Source: Hasllibacter sp. MH4015
Lineage (GTDB): Bacteria; Pseudomonadota; Alphaproteobacteria; Rhodobacterales; Rhodobacteraceae
Direction of reading: 5' to 3'
Assembly: GCF_020177575.1 (NCBI RefSeq)
Contig: NZ_JAHTBK010000001.1
Span: 3,054,001 to 3,118,000 of the forward strand
Length of the DNA: 64,000 nucleotides
A program made the translations under genes and the position numbers. Below are positions 1 to 7,608 of the stretch, piece after piece; within the stretch, counting starts at the first letter, position 1; every line of letters begins with the position of its first letter. The notes under the pieces were generated by a model, which saw nothing but the letters and a program-made list of their open reading frames with translations, did not search any database and was not told the DNA's origin.

Positions 1-1
1 G

Positions 2-733
2 TTGAACGGGATCACGGCGCTGTCGACCGGCGAAGACATCCGCGCGCTGCCCGTGAACCTCAACGCGCTGGTCGAAGAAGCCCGGACGCTCGTGGCGGCC
101 GAGGAGATACAAACCACGCTTGCGGATGTCGCCAGCGCAGCCGCCGCGCTTGAGGAATTGGTGGCGGGAATTTCGGACAGCGAGGGCGTGAGCACCGCGT
201 TGACCGCGTTGGAAAGCAGCGACACGATCGTGGCGAACCTGCAGACCTTCACCGAGGGATTGCCCGATGTTCTGACATCCGTGGAGGAGTTGGTGGCACA
301 ACTGGACGCCGCGCCGGTGACGTCGGCGGCCAGTTCCGCCGATCGGGTGCTGAGGCGGATCGAGACGATCCTGGCAGCCGAAGGGGCGGAGGGCTTGCCG
401 GATTCGCTCAACGCGTCGCTGACGGAACTGGCCGCGGTGTTGAGTGCGCTGCGCGAAGGCGGGGCGGCGGAAAACCTGTCCGGCACGCTTGCCTCCGCCG
501 ATTCCGCATTTTCGGCTTTTGAATCGGCGGCTGAGCAGGTGCCGGCCATCGTCACGCGGTTGAATGCGCTTGTGGGGTCGCTTCAGGGCCTGTCGAACGA
601 TTATGATGACAATTCCACCGTCTACCGGGATCTCCGGGCCGCGATCTCGGACATTTCGCAGGCGGCAGACGCGTTCCGATCCCTTGCCCGGGCCATCGAA
701 CGCAACCCGAACTCGCTGATTACAGGACGCTGA
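2..733 (+). CDS. MCE/PqiB-type lipid transport protein, C-terminal part (5' truncated by window edge)
   Basis: The reading frame is open from the window edge, so the true start lies upstream. The visible 243 residues are an Ala/Leu/Ser-rich, heptad-like helical stretch without membrane segments, as in the C-terminal coiled-coil tail of MCE (MlaD/PqiB) proteins that carry phospholipids between the inner and outer membranes. The MCE domain itself is not visible. The assignment rests on the helical tail and on the gene 1 nt downstream, a PqiC-type lipoprotein, which is the normal partner in pqiABC operons. Confidence 0.65.
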   Translation: MNGITALSTGEDIRALPVNLNALVEEARTLVAAEEIQTTLADVASAAAALEELVAGISDSEGVSTALTALESSDTIVANLQTFTEGLPDVLTSVEELVAQLDAAPVTSAASSADRVLRRIETILAAEGAEGLPDSLNASLTELAAVLSALREGGAAENLSGTLASADSAFSAFESAAEQVPAIVTRLNALVGSLQGLSNDYDDNSTVYRDLRAAISDISQAADAFRSLARAIERNPNSLITGR

Positions 734-734
734 A

Positions 735-1289
735 ATGAAACTTGCCCAGATCATGTTTGCCTTCGTCCTGTGTCTTGCCGGGTGTGGCGGCGAACCGGCC
801 CGCCTGTCGATCGGTCCGACCACATCGGTGATGGAAACGCGTGTATCGGTCCGGTCGGTCGTGGTCGGCGACATCTCCCTGCCCGAATACGCCAATGCGT
901 CCGAAGTGGTACGGGAGACGGAGGGCGGCCTTATCGAAACCGTGCCGGATCTGATCTGGGCCGATATTCCCGAAGACGCGATGGCCAATGCGGTGGTCCG
1001 CCACTTGTCGGACATCACGAACGTGCCCGTGGCGCGCGCGCCTTGGCCGCTCAGCTCCTTCCCCGATGCGGAATTGACGATCAGGGCGGAGCGGATGCTG
1101 TTGCGGGCCGACGGGCAATTGCACCTGACCGGGCAATTCGCGATCCGTCGCGATGATGGCTCCTGGGCGGAGCGTATCCGGGGCTTCAATCTCACCGTCC
1201 CGGTACTCGGCCCGGGCCTGCCCGACCTTGCGCAAGCCCATGCGGAGGCGTGGCGTCAATTGTCCGAACAGATCGCCGGGCAGCTTTAG
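735..1289 (+). CDS. pqiC: PqiC-family ABC-type transport auxiliary lipoprotein
   Basis: The 184-residue protein begins with a lipoprotein signal peptide and a lipobox LAGC with the modified Cys at residue 17. The body matches the PqiC/ABC-type transport auxiliary family (DUF330), with a central stretch resembling RxxLWADxP (here PDLIWADIPEDAM) and a closing HAEAWRQLSEQIA helix. PqiC is thought to sit in the outer membrane and contact the MCE tube formed by PqiB. It follows the MCE gene with a 1-nt gap, so the two are co-transcribed. Confidence 0.8.
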   Translation: MKLAQIMFAFVLCLAGCGGEPARLSIGPTTSVMETRVSVRSVVVGDISLPEYANASEVVRETEGGLIETVPDLIWADIPEDAMANAVVRHLSDITNVPVARAPWPLSSFPDAELTIRAERMLLRADGQLHLTGQFAIRRDDGSWAERIRGFNLTVPVLGPGLPDLAQAHAEAWRQLSEQIAGQL

Positions 1290-1324
1290 GCCGACACAGG
1301 CCTGACCGGAGGGATGCGGAGCCG

Positions 1325-2215
1325 ATGACGGGCCGAGAGCTACATTCCCATTGGCGCAACGCTTCCGGTATTGAGGGTGGCGATGGGCTGCATGATGCCC
1401 TTTTCCCCTATTGGAGCTTCACCAAGACGGCCATCGCTATCTGTGCCCTGAAGCTGGTGGAGCGGGGTATGCTGGCCCTTGATACGCCGCTTGACAGGCA
1501 GCCCTATACGTTGCGGCAATTGCTTCGGCACAGCGCGGGCCTTCCCGATTACGGGACGCTGACCGCCTATCACGAGGCGGTCACGCGCGGCGATACGCCC
1601 TGGTCACGCGAGGAGGTGCTGGACAAGGCGCTGACGCAAGGGATGCTGTTCTTGCCGGACGGCGGATGGGCCTATTCCAATATCGGCTACCTTTTGGTGC
1701 GTGGCATGATCGAGGATGCCACCGGTCAAGCGCTAGGCGCCGTCCTGCATGATCTGATCATCGAGCCGTTGGGATTGGAGAGTGTCGCGTTCTGGGACAA
1801 TCTTGAGCAATCCAAACAGCTCCATTGGGACGCCGCGCAACGGTATGACCCAAACTGGGTCTACCATGGCTGTCTGATCGGAACGGCATCGGATGCAGTA
1901 AGCCTGCTTGACGGATTGATCCACGGCGCGCTTCTGCCGCGGCCCCTATTGGACCAGATGCTGGATAAGCGCATACTTGGCGGGGCAATCGCCGGGCGAC
2001 CATGGAGCCAGTGCGGATACGCGCTTGGTCTGATGTCGGGTGAGGTCACGGATTTCGGTCGGGCCATCGGGCATTCCGGTGCGGGGCCGTTTTGCGTCAA
2101 CGCCGTCTATCATTTCCCTGACCGAGCCGATCCGATCACGGTCGCGTGCTTCTCGGACGGCACCGACGAAGGGGTGCCGGAGTTCGAGGCCGCGAGGATC
2201 GCGCGGTCTGACTAG
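1325..2215 (+). CDS. Serine hydrolase of the beta-lactamase/class C penicillin-binding fold
   Basis: The protein has 296 residues from ATG 1325. The reading frame continues upstream to 1250, but that stretch overlaps pqiC and reads as Arg-rich noise. Motifs of the family are present: SFTK with the nucleophile Ser31 and Lys34, YSN at 117-119, and HSG near residue 250. There is no signal peptide, which argues for a cytoplasmic esterase or peptidase rather than an antibiotic-resistance enzyme. The substrate cannot be read from the sequence. It follows pqiC after 35 nt and may share its transcript. Confidence 0.8.
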   Translation: MTGRELHSHWRNASGIEGGDGLHDALFPYWSFTKTAIAICALKLVERGMLALDTPLDRQPYTLRQLLRHSAGLPDYGTLTAYHEAVTRGDTPWSREEVLDKALTQGMLFLPDGGWAYSNIGYLLVRGMIEDATGQALGAVLHDLIIEPLGLESVAFWDNLEQSKQLHWDAAQRYDPNWVYHGCLIGTASDAVSLLDGLIHGALLPRPLLDQMLDKRILGGAIAGRPWSQCGYALGLMSGEVTDFGRAIGHSGAGPFCVNAVYHFPDRADPITVACFSDGTDEGVPEFEAARIARSD

Positions 2216-2244
2216 TCGACGCAAAAGAAACCGATCGTCCTCGA

Positions 2245-2292
2245 TTATTGCGTAATCTTTTTCTTTCATGTAAATGATTCGTGACGCAATAA
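2245..2292. promoter_or_regulatory. Inverted repeat upstream of the ArsR-type regulator (putative operator)
   Basis: TTATTGCGT at 2245-2253 is repeated in inverted form as ACGCAATAA at 2284-2292, a perfect 9-bp match with a 30-nt AT-rich spacer. The second arm ends 10 nt before the start of the regulator gene, which suits autoregulation. The sequence shows the repeat; the operator role is inference. Confidence 0.5.
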
Positions 2293-2302
2293 ACGAGTTC
2301 CC

Positions 2303-2638
2303 ATGATCCGCGCCGACCTTCTTCTTTCCCAGCTACAGGCGCTGGCCAATCCGGTCCGGCTCTGGATCGTGGCGGAGCTGCATCGCAACGGCACGCAATA
2401 TGTCAGCGAGCTGGCGCGAAATGCGGGGATCAGTCGACCGCTTCTGAAAATGCACCTGCGCAAGCTGGAAGAAGCGCAGCTGGTGACAAGCGAGGTCGGC
2501 ACCGCCGAAAACGGCAAATCCGCCAATTTCTTCCGGATCGTTCCGTTCGATCTGCCCCTTACCCCCGACACAATCACCGGAACCGAGCCCGTGCCAACGT
2601 CGCTGGCGACCCGGAAAGATGGAGACAACGATGCTTGA
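2303..2638 (+). CDS. ArsR-type winged-helix transcriptional regulator
   Basis: The 111-residue protein carries a winged helix-turn-helix in residues 5-85 with the ArsR-like pattern ALANPVRLWIVAEL, then the recognition region VSELARNAGISRPLLKMHLRKLEEA. The metal-binding Cys motif (CVC) of ArsR/SmtB sensors is absent, so the signal is not a thiophilic metal by that route. It is the first gene of a tightly overlapping set of four with small membrane proteins and probably controls that operon. A 9-bp inverted repeat precedes it. Confidence 0.8.
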   Translation: MIRADLLLSQLQALANPVRLWIVAELHRNGTQYVSELARNAGISRPLLKMHLRKLEEAQLVTSEVGTAENGKSANFFRIVPFDLPLTPDTITGTEPVPTSLATRKDGDNDA

Positions 2639-2852
2639 GCGCAGCGCCTTCCCCTTCACGATGACGATCATCATCCTGGTGTTCATCGCCCTGATCTTCG
2701 CCATGAAATACGGCGCGCAATACCTGCGTGACCGGGCAGAGGCGGCAAAGGGCACCGACACCGATCTGCGCCTGAAAACCCTCGACGACAAGAACCGCGA
2801 TCTTGAAGCACGGGTCGCACATCTTGAGGCGATGCTGCGCGAGGTCGAATGA
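2631..2852 (+). CDS. Small membrane protein with one TM helix and a coiled coil
   Basis: The protein has 73 residues from ATG 2631, which overlaps the regulator's stop; an in-frame ATG at 2619 is the alternative. One hydrophobic helix (about residues 8-26) is followed by a charged heptad helix (KTLDDKNRDLEARVAHLEAML). The layout resembles PspB-like or envelope stress scaffold peptides, but no family is certain. It overlaps both neighbours and is translationally coupled to them. Confidence 0.7.
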   Translation: MLERSAFPFTMTIIILVFIALIFAMKYGAQYLRDRAEAAKGTDTDLRLKTLDDKNRDLEARVAHLEAMLREVE

Positions 2853-3148
2853 CGGGCGCGCAAGAGCTGCGCTATGCGGCATTTGCGGAAGCGGTGACGC
2901 TGGCGTCGCTGTTCTGCATCGCGATGCCGCTCAAGCGGTTGGCGGATGTCCCGGTGGCGACCTCCATCCTCGGGCCGATCCACGGCATCGTGTTCCTGTT
3001 GTTCATCTGGATCGTGATCCGGTCGTGGGCGGAGGGGTTGGTCAACGTCTGGGGCGCGGGACGACTGGTCCTTGGTGCGTTCATCCCGTTTGCGGGCTTC
3101 GTCAACGAACGCTGGTTGGCCCGCGAACTCAAGCCGGAGGATGCGTGA
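2849..3148 (+). CDS. DUF3817 domain membrane protein
   Basis: The protein has 99 residues and three predicted hydrophobic helices. It matches DUF3817 by the pattern FAEAVTLASLF near the N-terminus, the central PIHGIVFLLFIW helix and the FIPFAGFVNERWL end. Function is unknown; members are small integral membrane proteins. Its ATG overlaps the previous stop (ATGA) and its own stop overlaps the next ATG, so the four genes behave as one translation unit. Confidence 0.75.
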   Translation: MTGAQELRYAAFAEAVTLASLFCIAMPLKRLADVPVATSILGPIHGIVFLLFIWIVIRSWAEGLVNVWGAGRLVLGAFIPFAGFVNERWLARELKPEDA

Positions 3149-3546
3149 TGCTTTATGACCTCGCCAAGGCGGTTCACATCCTGGCGGTCATCGTCTGGAT
3201 TGCGGGCATGTGCGTGGCAGCGATGACGTTGCGCCATCCATCGCCCAAGATGCTTCCCGCGATCCAGGCCTTCGACCGCAGGGTGACGACGCCCGCGATG
3301 CTGCTTGCCTGGATCTTCGGCCTTTATATCGCGATCAACGGTGGCTGGTTCGGTGAGAATTGGCTGTCGGTCAAGATCCTGCTGGTCCTGATCCTTTCGG
3401 GTTTGCACGGCATGATCACAGGACGGCTGCGCAAGAAAACGTGGGAGGGCGGCACGCAGGCGGATGGTGCCACAAGGATGGTCCTGCCTCTCGGGTTCGG
3501 GTTGGTGGTCGCCATTGTCGTTCTCGTGACCACCAAAGCGTTCTAG
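3148..3546 (+). CDS. CopD/HemJ-like four-helix membrane protein
   Basis: The protein has 132 residues and about four hydrophobic helices. It opens with MLYDLAKAVHILAVIVWIAG, in which the His in the first helix is typical of CopD-type copper proteins and of the HemJ/UPF0093 haem-pathway family. The length and the basic cytoplasmic loop (GRLRKKTW) fit either. I cannot separate a haem-binding from a copper role by sequence alone. The start codon overlaps the DUF3817 stop. Confidence 0.65.
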   Translation: MLYDLAKAVHILAVIVWIAGMCVAAMTLRHPSPKMLPAIQAFDRRVTTPAMLLAWIFGLYIAINGGWFGENWLSVKILLVLILSGLHGMITGRLRKKTWEGGTQADGATRMVLPLGFGLVVAIVVLVTTKAF

Positions 3547-3558
3547 CCGACGCGGATA

Positions 3559-5853
3559 TCAGGGCGCGGCCGTCGCGCGCGCGCGTCGCAGATGCCACAA
3601 GACATGGCCCGCGATCGCGAGCGCGGCAAGCCCAAGGCCGACGGCCATCACAATGGGTGTTTTCCACAGAACGAGGATCGCCACGAACAGGCGCATCCCC
3701 ATCTCCAGCCGACCGATGGGGCCGATATCGTATCGCGCGAGGGCGGAGGCGACGAGGTAAAGCGCAAGTATCAATCGTGCGCACAAGGCCATGAGGCCCG
3801 GCCAGTGGACCTGCCCGTCATAGCCGTCGATCAGCACGCTGCGGCCTGCATCGTCGGTAATCGTGACCGCCTCCTCGATCAGCAGGAGTTCGGGATACCA
3901 CGCAAAGACGAAGGGGATGGTGAACATCACGATGCCGACCCGCACGGCGGAAATGCTGGTGCGCATCGGCTCCGTCTGGGTGATCGACGCGGCGGCGAAG
4001 GCGGCAATGGCGACGGGCGGCGTAATGGCGGAGGCGACGGCGAAGTAGAACACGAACATGTTCGCGGTGAAGAAGCTGACGCCAAGATTGGCCAGAAGAG
4101 GCCCGAGAAGCAGGGCCACATTCACATAGGCCGGAACAGTCGGCATTCCCATGCCAAGCACGATAGCGCAGAGCATGGCGCAGATCAGGGCCAACATCAG
4201 GTAGACACCCCCGGTGATCTGAACCTCCCACCCCGCGATGCGCACCATCTGCGCCGTTTCCAGCCATGCTGTGACGGAACGCGTAAGCTCTCCCGTCAGG
4301 CCGCTTTCGTTGAGGAAGGCGGAGATGATGGAGACCGCGAAGAGCAACAGGAAAAGGCGAGAGATCAGAACCCCGCCTTCGCCCAAAGACACCAACACCT
4401 TCGATGGCTTGGCTCGCGTCGCGGGATCGAGGAACAGAAGCGGGATCAAGACGGCGACGGCCCACCACCCCGCCGAAACCGCATCGCCCGTGGCGTTCAC
4501 GATCGTCTGGGTCAGGCCGGTGGGCAGGATACCTGCGACAAAGCTTTCGCCGAACGCATCCTTGTTACCCAAAAGCAAGAAAAGAATGGTCAGGATCGGC
4601 ACGAAGATGATGACGAGGTTCAGCCAATCCTGCCGCGCCATCAACAGATCTTCGGGGATCTCCCGCATGGCGCGCACCTTCTCCCGCCTCGCCTGGAACA
4701 GGACCGCGAGGAAGATGGAGAAGAAGAAGGCCATGGCAGGCAGGAAGGCTGCCGTGATCACCTTGGTGTAGGGGACCGCCGTCAGCGCCACGAGGACGAA
4801 GGACGCGACCCCCATGACCGGCGGCATGATCTGCCCACCGCTGGACGCTGCCGCCTCCACCCCGCCCGCGAATTGGGGCGAGAAGCCGTTGCGCCGCATC
4901 ATCGGGATGGTCAGTCGTCCGGTGGACAGCACATTCGTGACCGGGCCGCCCGTGATCGTGCCGAACATGGCAGACGACACGATGGCCGCGTGCGCCGGGC
5001 CGCCGCGCAGGTTGCGGGTCAGCCGCACCGCAAGTTTGATGAGAGAGGTTCCGCCCGCAGAGGTCCCGAAAAGGGCACCGAGGATCACGTAGGGAAACAC
5101 CTGGCTGACGATGATGTCCATAAACCGGCCCATGAAGCCGTCGGGCGTGATGAAGACATTCGTGGCCTTCTGGATCGCGGCGGCCAGCGGGTCGCCCCCA
5201 TCGGCACCGAGTTTGGTCAGCAGGAAGTTGTTGTCGCTGAGGTCGAAGACCCAGATCAGCGCGGTGATAACCGTGTAGAGCACCACGATGCTCGCCACCG
5301 CCACGAGGGGGAAACCCCAGACGCGGATATTATAGAGGAAGAATAAAAGGATGATCGTGAAGAGCAGGGGGATGATCCAGATCCCGAAGCGCGCCTGACA
5401 GGCGGGCACTTCAGCCTCCAGCGTCATGCCCGGGATGACACCGGCGGAGCGTTCCATCGCGTCCGCGATCAGGCGCGCCCGCTCTCCCGTAATCTGGTCG
5501 ATGAGGCAGATCGAGTCGATCTCCACCAGGAAGCCCACGGCGCCAAGGACCGCCGCCAGCACGAGGCTTGCATCCAGCACCAAGCCAAGCCATGCCCGCG
5601 ACGGTTTTTCCGCGCGCCACGCCCGGTAGACGCTGGCATCGAGCGCCACGATGACCATCATCAGGACAAAAAGCGGCGGGTAAAGGTATTCCGGCGGGAA
5701 GCTGGAGACCCGGAAAAAACGCAGGCCCGTCACGTCCCGCGCCCAATCCTGAAGGCCGGGAATTTCGGGCATGGTATTGGCCATGCCGATGACCACAAGG
5801 ATCAGGGCCAGCGCAAGGGCGATGCGCCGGCCGCGGGGAAGGCTGCTATCCAA
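3559..5853 (-). CDS. TRAP transporter fused permease (small and large membrane subunits in one chain)
   Basis: The 764-residue polytopic protein carries the TRAP-fused permease architecture: an N-terminal small-subunit (DctQ-like) region of about four helices, then a DctM-like large subunit containing GGPVTNVLSTGRLTIPMM and, near residue 560, LGMGMPTVPAYVNVALL. A C-terminal pair of helices follows, as in DUF3394-type extensions. TRAP permeases import organic acids or related solutes with a sodium or proton gradient. The TAXI receptor gene lies 54 nt upstream on the same strand and supplies the binding protein. Confidence 0.9.
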   Translation of the reverse strand: MDSSLPRGRRIALALALILVVIGMANTMPEIPGLQDWARDVTGLRFFRVSSFPPEYLYPPLFVLMMVIVALDASVYRAWRAEKPSRAWLGLVLDASLVLAAVLGAVGFLVEIDSICLIDQITGERARLIADAMERSAGVIPGMTLEAEVPACQARFGIWIIPLLFTIILLFFLYNIRVWGFPLVAVASIVVLYTVITALIWVFDLSDNNFLLTKLGADGGDPLAAAIQKATNVFITPDGFMGRFMDIIVSQVFPYVILGALFGTSAGGTSLIKLAVRLTRNLRGGPAHAAIVSSAMFGTITGGPVTNVLSTGRLTIPMMRRNGFSPQFAGGVEAAASSGGQIMPPVMGVASFVLVALTAVPYTKVITAAFLPAMAFFFSIFLAVLFQARREKVRAMREIPEDLLMARQDWLNLVIIFVPILTILFLLLGNKDAFGESFVAGILPTGLTQTIVNATGDAVSAGWWAVAVLIPLLFLDPATRAKPSKVLVSLGEGGVLISRLFLLLFAVSIISAFLNESGLTGELTRSVTAWLETAQMVRIAGWEVQITGGVYLMLALICAMLCAIVLGMGMPTVPAYVNVALLLGPLLANLGVSFFTANMFVFYFAVASAITPPVAIAAFAAASITQTEPMRTSISAVRVGIVMFTIPFVFAWYPELLLIEEAVTITDDAGRSVLIDGYDGQVHWPGLMALCARLILALYLVASALARYDIGPIGRLEMGMRLFVAILVLWKTPIVMAVGLGLAALAIAGHVLWHLRRARATAAP

Positions 5854-5907
5854 GGGATGCCTCGGCGGGTTCAGGGGGCGGCGACCCGCCCCCCGCTGAG
5901 TGCAAGG

Positions 5908-6963
5908 TCACGGACGCACGCAATCGGCGACGCTGTGGCCCGCATCCTCGTAAGCGCGGATCGCACCGGGATGCATCAGCATCGTCACGGCGCCGCAGAC
6001 ACCCTGCCCGACCCCGTCGATATCCCCAAAGCTCAAGAACAGGTACGGGCCACGGGGCGATCCCGTCTCGAACCGCTCCTGCCCCGCGAGGAAGGCGGCG
6101 GTGATGTCATAGGCCAGTTGTTCGTCCATGCCCGCGGGCACGATCTGCGCGAAGGCGGTGGCGAAGCTGTCGAACGTGTCGTCGTCGGTCACGATGGTGA
6201 TGTCGTTGCCCGCATAGGCCGCGCGATATTCGTCGACCGGCACGGAATAGGGCGCATGGCCGGGTGCGTTCATGATCTGTTGGCCAAGCTCACTGTTCAG
6301 CAAATCGGACGGCATGTCGTAGATCGTCGTCGCGCCGGCCGCCGCAATGGCGATCTGGCGGCCCGATGGCAGGCCTTCGGGAATGGTCCACCCATCCGCG
6401 CCGCCGCCGGTGATCGTAGATACGGTATCGGGCCAGGGCGACTGGATGCCTTCATACCCTTCGCCCTCCTGCAAGCCGGACAGAAGCTGGATCGCCGCGC
6501 GACCGGATGTCAGCGCCGCACCGCGTGGCGGGCCGTTCCAGATGCGCATCCCCTCCAGCTCCGTGATGTCGGAGATCGCGCCGCTGTCGTAATGTCCGAA
6601 GATCTGGGCGGAGGCGGCGGTGAAGAACAGGGCGCGCAGGTTGCCGGCCAGTTCGGCCCCCTGCTCTTCCCCGATTCCGGAATAGGGGCCGATGCCGCGC
6701 GACAACAGGAACGGCAGGATCAGGGGTGCCGGCGCCATGTCCAGCTGCCCCTCCGCCACGGCCTGAACCGAGTTGGTCAGCGTCGCGCCCTCGGTGATTT
6801 GAAGGGTCGCCACGCCCGCCGATTCGAGAACCCCCGCAAGGGTCGTGTCGATGTAATGGGGCGTGGAGCCGGGCGAAGTCGTTTCCGCCGTCAGCGTGGC
6901 TTGCGCATAAACGGCGGCGGGCAGTGCGGCCAGCAGCGCGCCTGCGATGGATGCCTTGAACAT
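5908..6963 (-). CDS. TAXI-family TRAP solute-binding receptor
   Basis: The protein has 351 residues from the ATG at 6963, with an N-terminal signal peptide ending near VYAQA. The reading frame runs further upstream, but that part crosses into the divergent regulator and lacks the signal peptide. The mature part has the TAXI features: GLP-type dyads, a repeated ITEGATLTNSVQAVAEGQLD region marking the ligand-binding lobe, and a C-terminal HPGAIRAYEDAG element. It captures the substrate in the periplasm and hands it to the fused permease downstream. Confidence 0.88.
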   Translation of the reverse strand: MFKASIAGALLAALPAAVYAQATLTAETTSPGSTPHYIDTTLAGVLESAGVATLQITEGATLTNSVQAVAEGQLDMAPAPLILPFLLSRGIGPYSGIGEEQGAELAGNLRALFFTAASAQIFGHYDSGAISDITELEGMRIWNGPPRGAALTSGRAAIQLLSGLQEGEGYEGIQSPWPDTVSTITGGGADGWTIPEGLPSGRQIAIAAAGATTIYDMPSDLLNSELGQQIMNAPGHAPYSVPVDEYRAAYAGNDITIVTDDDTFDSFATAFAQIVPAGMDEQLAYDITAAFLAGQERFETGSPRGPYLFLSFGDIDGVGQGVCGAVTMLMHPGAIRAYEDAGHSVADCVRP

Positions 6964-7036
6964 GGTGTCCTCCCTGGTGCCGCCGGTTCTGGCGGCATTG
7001 CTTTGATGCTTGATGACGGTGGAAGGCTGGCAAAAT

Positions 7037-7056
7037 TTATATGACTTGTCACGTAA
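7037..7056. promoter_or_regulatory. Dyad in the TAXI/MarR intergenic region (putative MarR operator)
   Basis: Positions 7037-7056 read TTA-n2-TGAC-tt-GTCA-n2-TAA, a 20-bp interrupted palindrome midway between the divergent TAXI receptor and MarR genes. MarR proteins commonly bind AT-rich dyads of this size and repress divergent units. Binding is inferred. Confidence 0.5.
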
Positions 7057-7098
7057 TTTCTTGTGGTGTTGAATGATCCTGATGGAGGGACCGGACAG

Positions 7099-7608
7099 AT
7101 GGACATGACGCCACTCAACCGTGCGGAGCGGGTCGCGCGACGCAAAGCGCGGCAAGACGCGAACCTCTTCAGCCGCCTGTCCGCCGCGGCGATCGCCTCT
7201 CGCGGGCAAGCGCAGCGCCTTCTGAAGGCGAGCGCCGCGCTTTCGATCACCGAATGGCGGGTGCTGTGGGATTTGAGCGAGGCCGGACCGTTGAGCATTC
7301 AGGACCTCGCCTCCATCCAGCGGACCGATCATTCGCTGATAAGTCGAACGCTGCCGAAGATGAGCGACAAGGGGTGGGTCAAGGCGATCCGAAACAGCGA
7401 CGACAAGCGGCAATCCCTGATCGAGTTGACCGATGCCGGGGCCCGTGCCTTCGCTGCCGCAGCTCCAACAATGAAGCGCCGCAGGGACGTCTTGGCCCAG
7501 GCGTTTTCGCCTGAAGATTTGCAAACGCTTCTGCGCCTGTTGGATCGGTTTGAGCGGGTCGTCGCAGATCCCGCCCTCGATCCGCCCGCACTGGAGACGC
7601 CGACATGA
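7099..7608 (+). CDS. MarR-family transcriptional regulator
   Basis: The protein has 169 residues from ATG 7099, chosen because GGAGG at 7084-7088 sits at good spacing; an upstream GTG at 7063 is possible. The MarR fold shows as ALSITEWRVLWDLSEAGPL, then the helix-turn-helix LASIQRTDHSLISRTLPKM, then the wing with DKRQS and LTDAGARAF. It lies between the divergent TRAP/TAXI genes and the sulfatase, whose ATG overlaps its stop (ATGA). It probably senses the transported or hydrolysed compound and controls both units. Confidence 0.85.
   Translation: MDMTPLNRAERVARRKARQDANLFSRLSAAAIASRGQAQRLLKASAALSITEWRVLWDLSEAGPLSIQDLASIQRTDHSLISRTLPKMSDKGWVKAIRNSDDKRQSLIELTDAGARAFAAAAPTMKRRRDVLAQAFSPEDLQTLLRLLDRFERVVADPALDPPALETPT

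Noticed and set aside
1250-1324. The upstream extension of the beta-lactamase-fold gene
   Set aside because: It overlaps pqiC in another frame and encodes an Arg-rich stretch; ATG 1325 gives the normal N-terminus.
3592-5346. A 584-codon open frame on the plus strand across the TRAP permease
   Set aside because: It is very rich in charged residues (His, Arg, Asp, Gln), has no known domain, and the opposite strand encodes a clear permease.
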